Part shown: piece by piece, positions 57,786 to 64,000 of the stretch | Numbering within the stretch: position 1 is the stretch's first letter | Layout: every line of letters starts with the position of its first letter | Assembly: GCF_000208745.1 (NCBI RefSeq) | Contig: NC_030854.1 | Location: 20,281,822 to 20,345,821 of the forward strand | Direction of reading: 5' to 3' | DNA from: Theobroma cacao | Lineage: Eukaryota > Streptophyta > Magnoliopsida > Malvales > Malvaceae | DNA: 64,000 nucleotides | Translations under genes and position numbers: made by a program | Notes under the pieces: model-generated | Database searches by the model: none | What the model was told of the DNA's origin: nothing | What the model saw: the letters and a program-made list of their open reading frames with translations, nothing else

Positions 57786-57890
57786 ATGGCCGGCCACGCA
57801 AGGGAACAAAGAGAAAAAGAGAAGAATAAACCTGAGGAAGAAAAAAATTCAAGAGAAATTGTTGGATTTCAAGGAATCAAGCAAGTAAAG
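57786..57890 (+). other. leader frame ATGGCCGGCC... running to the splice donor
   Basis: Starts MAGHAREQREKEKNKPEEEK and remains open to the donor GTAAAG|GTAAGATT at 57891. In this copy a spliced mRNA could extend the frame into a second exon. Highly charged, no known family. Confidence 0.3.
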
Positions 57891-58809
57891 GTAAGATTTT
57901 TTAATTTTAGCTTGTGATCTACCTCTTCTATGCATTCTTTTTCATTCTCCATGGCTGAAATTCAAGTTTTCAAGAGGGAACCTTTGCTGGCTAAATCTAG
58001 AGAGAGAAGTTTTGATGATGAATTTTGCTAGATTTCATAATATCCTAGTGTTTTTAGTCATTTTGTGATATTTGGAAGGAAAAACAAGCAAGAAAATCAC
58101 ATGTTCTTCAACCACCCTTGTTTGGCCGAATTTTCTATAAGACATGTTGATGATGGATTTGGTTGTACATCATGTTATTTAGCTAGGAATTGATGATTTA
58201 TGGTATCGAATATCGAAATCAAAATGAATTTCGGTTACGGTGAATTAAGTCACAATTAAGCTCATTGAGGTACTTTGGTGTGTATTTGGAATATTGGAAG
58301 TGTAATGAAGATATTTGGAGTTGAATTGGATGTTTTGGCTAATTAAATAAGGCATAGTGCGAGTTAGGTAGAATGCCAATTCATTCCGATCATAATTGAA
58401 TCCACGTAGAACACCATCTTTAAGTGATTATTCGAACAATTCTCATTCAATGTCATGCATTCTTATAGAGCTTAAAATAGTTTTATAACAGTTTGGCACA
58501 AATATATTGAATTACGCGTCGTGTATTATGTATATGTGGTAAACCCTCTAATAAGGGTAAAGATATTATGCCCAGGGACCAAGAATAGAAGTACGCTAAA
58601 CTCCTGCTATTGTGAGTAATCATATGTTTATCTTAATTATCTAAAGTGGTTTATACTTGTTTTAAGATTTTAAAAAATATGGCACTTAATTTGCAAATTA
58701 TTATGTTTTACATTTTAAATGTTGGTTAAATGAATGAGATTTATAAATTATTCTGAAACTAAATGTTGATTTTCGAAAAAGAGTAAGTGAAGGCTATACA
58801 TTCGTATTA

Positions 58810-61786
58810 CGTCACGACCCGATACTCTCCTCGAGCCCGTGACAACCATCGCGATGTTCCGATAGACATTCATTATCCGGAATGCCAATCGAAACCCCGC
58901 AAGGCTTTAATATCAGTTTTCTCACCTCCCCTGCAAGCAACAGTTGATAGTATCATATTTTAAAAGATTATAAGCTATTTGCAAACCAAACAACAAAGAA
59001 AATAATTTTCGTCTCACAAAGGTATTTTGGTCATTTTTCCTCGAAAATTTCAAAACCATCTAAAAATGTAGTATATGAGTGAAAGATACATATTTCATAA
59101 CCAAAATAAGTTTAGATGTGTAAAACATTCATTTAAAGTGAAATGATAGCTATTAGAATAAAATAAAAAAATTGAATAAAATATTCCATTTTCTTCTAAA
59201 ACAATTTTTATAGAGATATCCGTAAATAAATTTTATAGCGTAAAAGCAAAATAAATTCGTACATACAGTAACACAGATAACTAGAGTATGTAATTTAATT
59301 TACAATGATGTATGGACCCCCGAATGACCAAAAGTAACGAAGGTTGTGAACCTACGATTTTTGAGGATGCAAATCCAACTGTAGCCCTTGACAAAATCAA
59401 CTATCTACTGACTATCCTGAGCCTGGAATGAGTGGAAAGGAGGGTGGTGAGTTTGTATAAACTCAGTGAGTAAACAAACACCATCTAAAATATCTAAAGT
59501 CGAGTAAATGGAGACGATTAAAATAGATCATCATAAGTTGGTTCATAACATCAAAACACATTTCAAATAATCTAAACTAGTTACATTTCATCCAAAATAT
59601 ACAACAAGGCTTATGAATCTCTTAAAAACTTGGCTCGTGCCAAAACTCATTCTTGAGGATACTTGGATCAGAGGAATCCAACCGTGATCGCCAAGGCTAT
59701 TTAAAAAGTCATATACGCACAAAACACATTTTTACGTTTAAAAGCACAGTCATTCCTTGGCGTTGGTTGAATTCACTCTCACGTGGTGGTTCGGGGTGAA
59801 GTGAACTCTAAACTTGACCTCAAGAGTTACCCTCCGTGCCTTTCGTACCAAGGTAAAATAAAATGTAATGGGATTTACCATGCCCCTCTAATAGACTGGT
59901 CCACAAAAACTCGCCCACTGCAGTAAACTAATCGATATCCCACCAAATTAATAAAATTTCAACAGCATGACGTGGCAATTATTTTACAACACAGCATGTC
60001 AAGGCAAAACAATAGTTCATATACGTTTAGCATAATTACCAATCTAGCCACTCATGCCCACATTATCATAAGCCATTCAATTCAAACCATGATTTATAAC
60101 ACAGCAAGTAGTCTCCAATTACTCCATTTTCAAAACCATCATCCAATTTCAAGACAATTTTTATAAAATCATTTCATTTAATCACATTTTGCTTATAAAA
60201 CATAAATATTTACCATTTAAACTCATTTTCCATAAAATCACAAAAACGAATTAAAATCCACTTCAGATAATCAAGATGATGATATGGTTACTCACTGTAA
60301 TGGGAATCGAATTCGGGATACTCTTATTCTTGATCCTCGGATACTACCTCTTTACTCTTGCCAGAATGCTCACCACCTAGACATAATGCACAATAAGCAA
60401 TTTGCTACATTTGTGCTAAACCATTGTAAAACCAATTCAGGCTCTATACTAATGCATGAAATAAGATGTGAAATACTCGGGTAACTATCTAAATATGGTG
60501 TTCAATATAAATTCAATTATGTACCTAAATAAAATAGTATTGGCCTAATTCGATCTATCACTGGATTAATTGGCCAATACGTCCAATTCATCTCTAAACA
60601 ATTCCATTTCTCTCCCAATACTCCAAATCATTAAACACAATTTAAATAACTTGAAATGTGGCAAAATCATCCTCACATTTTCTCTTGAAAATTTCGGCCA
60701 TGGTGAGTGCACTAATAATATAATTTTTCATGCTTGATTCTCACACTATAACTCATTCATTCCTAATCAAATCACTTGCAATTCAATCAAATTCATCATC
60801 AATATTCCACATGGAATATTCAGCCAATGAAGGTGATGTACGAACATGAATTTTTCTTGCTTGATTTTCATACTACACATCACCAAACAACTAAAAACAC
60901 TAGAATAACATAGTTTCTAACTAAATTCATCATCGAATTCTCTCTCCTAAGGTTTGATCAGCACACTATCCTTCATGATATCTTGTGATTCAACCATGGA
61001 AAATGCCAAATAATGCATAAGAAAGGTAAATCACAAGCTAGAATTAAGAAATTTTACCTTTAATGGCTTTATTCCTTGAAATTTGATGAATTTCTTAGCT
61101 AGGGTTTCGTTCTTCTTCTTTTCTTCCCTTTTCTTCCTTTGACCAACCAAGAGAAATGAGTTGGGAAGGTTATGGGCTGATTTTTAAAGCCAAATAATAA
61201 ATGGATGAAATTTTACACATGTCACCATTCCATTGGCCCATGTGTCATACTTACCCATTAAGCAATCTCTCTCCACCATTTAAAATTCCTCAATTATCCA
61301 TAATAATAATGGGTGAAATTCATGTGCTAGACAAGTGTTGGGTGGTGAAAAATTCCAATTTTGCCCTTGGGCGGCAAAATGACTATTTTGCTCCTTATGC
61401 CCTAAAAAATGTCAGAATTAAAATTTTTCACCTCTCAAACTCAAATTATGTTCTAAATGGTCAATCTTGGTCAAAAATGTCTTCCAACATTCCAAGTTTA
61501 ACCTCAGGTGGCAAAATGACCATTTTGCCCCTACGTTATGAAAATTCCAATTTGACTCCAAATCATTCCTCGAACTCCGAATCACCATTTTAAGTCATTA
61601 TGGTGTTTTAAAATTGTCAATTTCATCTTAAAATCTCTATTTGGACTAGTTTGAGGCTTAATTCAACTTAATTGTACCATTTGGTACATTGTTGTCCTTT
61701 AACAATTTTCGAGGTACCCAAGTAAGCAAACATGCATTCTTATGTAGAAATGGCGTAATAAACATCTTATGGAGCCGGGCTTGACA
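58810..61786 (-). repeat. reverse D-type LTR, nearly complete
   Basis: On the plus strand it runs from CGTCACGACCCGATACTC (first base ancestrally T) to GGAGCCGGGCTTGACA, 2977 bp. Flanks tatta and aaagg do not match, so it is not a simple insertion. It meets the plus-oriented D LTR on the left and LARD interior on the right. Contains the mirrored D features (CACGTGGTGGTTCGG block near 59777, U3 near-palindrome CAAAATGACCATTTTGCCCC at 61513-61532). Confidence 0.85.
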
Positions 61787-64000
61787 AAAGGTTAATGGCT
61801 TCAATTATTCCCACATACTTCATGTTTACCTATAATTTAGGAAATTTCAATCTTCTTAATCCTATTAGTCCATCTCATATGGCTTAATCGTACTATAGAG
61901 TACATTTTCTTTAATTATTTCCCCAAAACTCCTTAAGTCGCCATAAGTCAACTTCTCACAGGATTCTTGATTGTTACATTATCTATGCAACTAATCAAAT
62001 ATATTGAGTTCAAGTCTCGAACCACTAAGAACCATTCTTCACTTTAGTTGGGTACATTACTAACTCCACACATACATATGCACACGCACATTCAGACGTC
62101 CATATTCCTCATTAAGTATAAGGGTCCTTATTCTCAAGTGCCTTCAAACTAATTTCCCTTTGTTCATTCCCATCCATAACCAAGATTCAATAGAATAATC
62201 TTCATAATTCATGTCAAAATTTTCATATTTAACTTACAAACATTGGGTATAGTCCATTCCAGATTGCTCTCTTTATGTCTATACTTAGCTTCACGTCATA
62301 TACACATTTTTACTCTTTTCTTATCAATCCCAATTATATACTTAAGCTTCCTTGTACTATATATCATTGCATCACAATGTCATTTTCATTGAATTGCAAT
62401 CTAATATGCATGTATGCTTTATAATGTCATTGATGCTTCAAAGATTTTTCCTTGACTTGATCATTGCAGTTATGCAATACCATAATTCCTAAAAGTCATC
62501 CTTATTCCTCAATTATCTTTCATGCCTCTTACATATATTGTATCCTTATTGCATTCCGATATTGATTTGTCACTTAAGACTCAGACTTATTTGAATCATG
62601 TATGCCTCAAGCATTTTTCGAATTCCAATTCCCATAATATATTAGGAAATTTTCATTATCAAGGTCAACTTCAATCATCTTTTTTTCTATTTTTCCATAC
62701 TAATGTGACATCATTCTTCTTGGACCAATCTGCAGTTTGTACTTGGAATTGCAAGACTTAAAACAAAGTTCTTCTTAAGTACTTTTCAATGTCAATACGA
62801 ATTTCACTTCCAGCTTATAGCTTCCTCTTTACAGCCACATAACTTAATACTTACTGTCACAAAATCCATAGTAAAACTCCTCTTAAGTATTTCCTTGGGG
62901 ATACCTATCTTAAACTTATGTCTCACAGCATGTGATCACGTAACCTGTGACTTAGTCGTTAGGCTTCTCAACCAGTTTTAAAAATCTCACATTTCATACT
63001 TGTCGTACATGATTAGAAATTTCTTCTCAAAGATGTTTGTGCATTCCTAAAACATTTAATCTTTTATTTACTCCTTAATATCTCGAGTATGTCGTTCTAT
63101 AGACATGCATTTATTCTTATAGGTATATAAATACGTACTCATCCACTCAATCCCCAACTCATCTTCATAGGTTTCTAGGGTATCGCACAATTGGCCTTGT
63201 GTTGTTACTAACCCTTTTCATTTAACTGAGTCAAGACAAGAATTGTAAATTCTCATAACAATATTCTATATAAATTCGTTTTTTGTATCGCCCTTGTAAT
63301 CCTTCATTCACACTTCCATCACTTGGTATCTTATCTCAATGTAGCCATCTCAAGAATCTTTTAATTTCTCTTTTAATTATATGCCCATATACAAGGAGAT
63401 AAAGAAACTTTTCAATTCATTCAGGTTAACATTCCTTAGAACATTTAAAACTCCCAAATAACAAAACTCAATGACCAATGACCGAAACTCAACTTGTAAG
63501 CTCATTATCATGTCACTCCCATCTTGCTCATGCATCATCGACATGAGATATTCGTAGCATTACAGCGCTGGACAGTCAGTGCAGTAGCACTGTCATTACT
63601 AGAAATTCCCTCATCAAAGCTATTTGTCTGCATTCAAGGTCACTAAATCAATCATCCTCAATCATTAGGTTTCCCTTCTAGGCATATATCATGAATTCCA
63701 TAAGCATAGGTACCTTCTATTTGCTAGTCATACACACTAAGCCAAGTTAATACTTTCAACTCATGTCATATTTTGACTTTCATCATCATTCATGAAATCC
63801 TACCTTAAAACATCCTTTCCATATGGTGTAATAAATTCAAGATACATATACCACCCCACACATAATTTGTTCACCGTCCACAACATTCCTCAAATTTATT
63901 ATCGTCCATATCTAATTATCTTCCTTGTCATGTAGTCCAATAATTTATTGACTTTCAGTATAATAACTACGAAAACAGTTTGTCTTTCTCCACACTTTAC
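61787..64000 (-). mobile_element. LARD3 interior, runs off the window
   Basis: Begins AAAGGTTAATGGCTTCAATTATTCCC, equal to 18255 onward in LARD1, and stays colinear to the window end (about 20630 of LARD1). A deletion of about 125 bp relative to LARD1 lies near 63330. It is closer to LARD2 than to LARD1 over 61787-62000. No coding frame. Its LTRs are not in the window. Confidence 0.78.

Larger units (their letters stand above)
57140..58809 (+). repeat. D-type LTR, 5' 1.67 kb
   Basis: Starts TGTCAAGCCCTAC inside the reverse A-type LTR. Contains U3 near-palindromes (GGGGCAAAATGGTCATTTTG at 57397 and a second near 57532), a TATA box (57748), the ATGGCCGGCC leader frame (57786) and a donor (57891). 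It stops at 58809, where an oppositely oriented D LTR begins. Confidence 0.82.

Noticed and set aside
61201..61593. 130-codon plus-strand frame in the reverse D LTR
   Set aside because: Covers the U3 near-palindromes of the D LTR, and the homologous stretch in the D LTR at 45402-48394 does not keep it. No domain.

Overview
Type of DNA. This is AT-rich nuclear DNA from a flowering plant, probably a eudicot. I see no host gene, rRNA, tRNA gene, CRISPR array or satellite. Almost every base can be assigned to LTR retrotransposons stacked inside one another. Most are one extended Ty3/gypsy family; its only full-length coding copy carries a chromodomain, which points to the chromovirus Tekay/Del lineage. 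One insertion is a Ty1/copia-type solo LTR.

LTR types used here. A-type starts TGTGAGACC, ends GGGTCGTGACA and is about 2.6 kb. B-type starts TGTAACACCC, ends CGGTCGTTACA and is about 3.8 kb. C-type is a chimera, with a B-like U3 followed by an A-like downstream half, about 3.1 kb. D-type starts TGTCAAGCCCG, ends ACCGGGTCATGACA and is about 3.0 kb.

Layout. 1-3140 is a B-type 5' LTR followed by PBS, leader and a gag stub. An A-type solo LTR (3314-5940, duplication attat) splits the leader. A second A-type LTR (7139-36649) is itself split by two insertions only 11 bp apart. The first is a 16.5-kb minus-strand non-coding element, LARD1 (8524-24974, duplication cacat). The second is a complete but decayed plus-strand Tekay-like element (24986-35336). 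LARD1 holds a D-type LTR (12105-18172, duplication tctta), which in turn holds a composite D-type LTR (12550-15781, duplication aaatc). Further right are a truncated reverse D LTR, a partial A-type LTR and a deleted second LARD (41359-49481, duplication gtttt) carrying a D solo LTR (45402-48394, duplication atata). Next come a short unassigned stretch with a possible gene remnant and a second B LTR (50335-53126). That B LTR is broken by a reverse A-type LTR (53127-57139), which contains a copia-type solo LTR (53352-55210, duplication ctaat). The window ends with two head-on D LTRs (57140-61786) and the interior of a third LARD copy (61787-64000).

How the parts relate. The LARDs have no recognisable gag-pol. 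They share the primer-binding site, the first part of the untranslated leader and the terminal LTR sequence with the coding element and with the B element. This fits a non-autonomous/autonomous partnership. The LTRs are unusually elaborate. Most carry a TATA box, what looks like a complete intron (AAG|GTGAGTGA donor, TTCATGTTTTCAG-like acceptor), a (TA)n tract, a tandem array of about 45-bp units and a cluster of palindromes with the core TTCTCGCTGCAGCGAGAA. Coordinates of LTR ends rest on TG...CA termini, PBS/PPT adjacency and target-site duplications read directly. Similarity statements are by-eye comparisons within the window.
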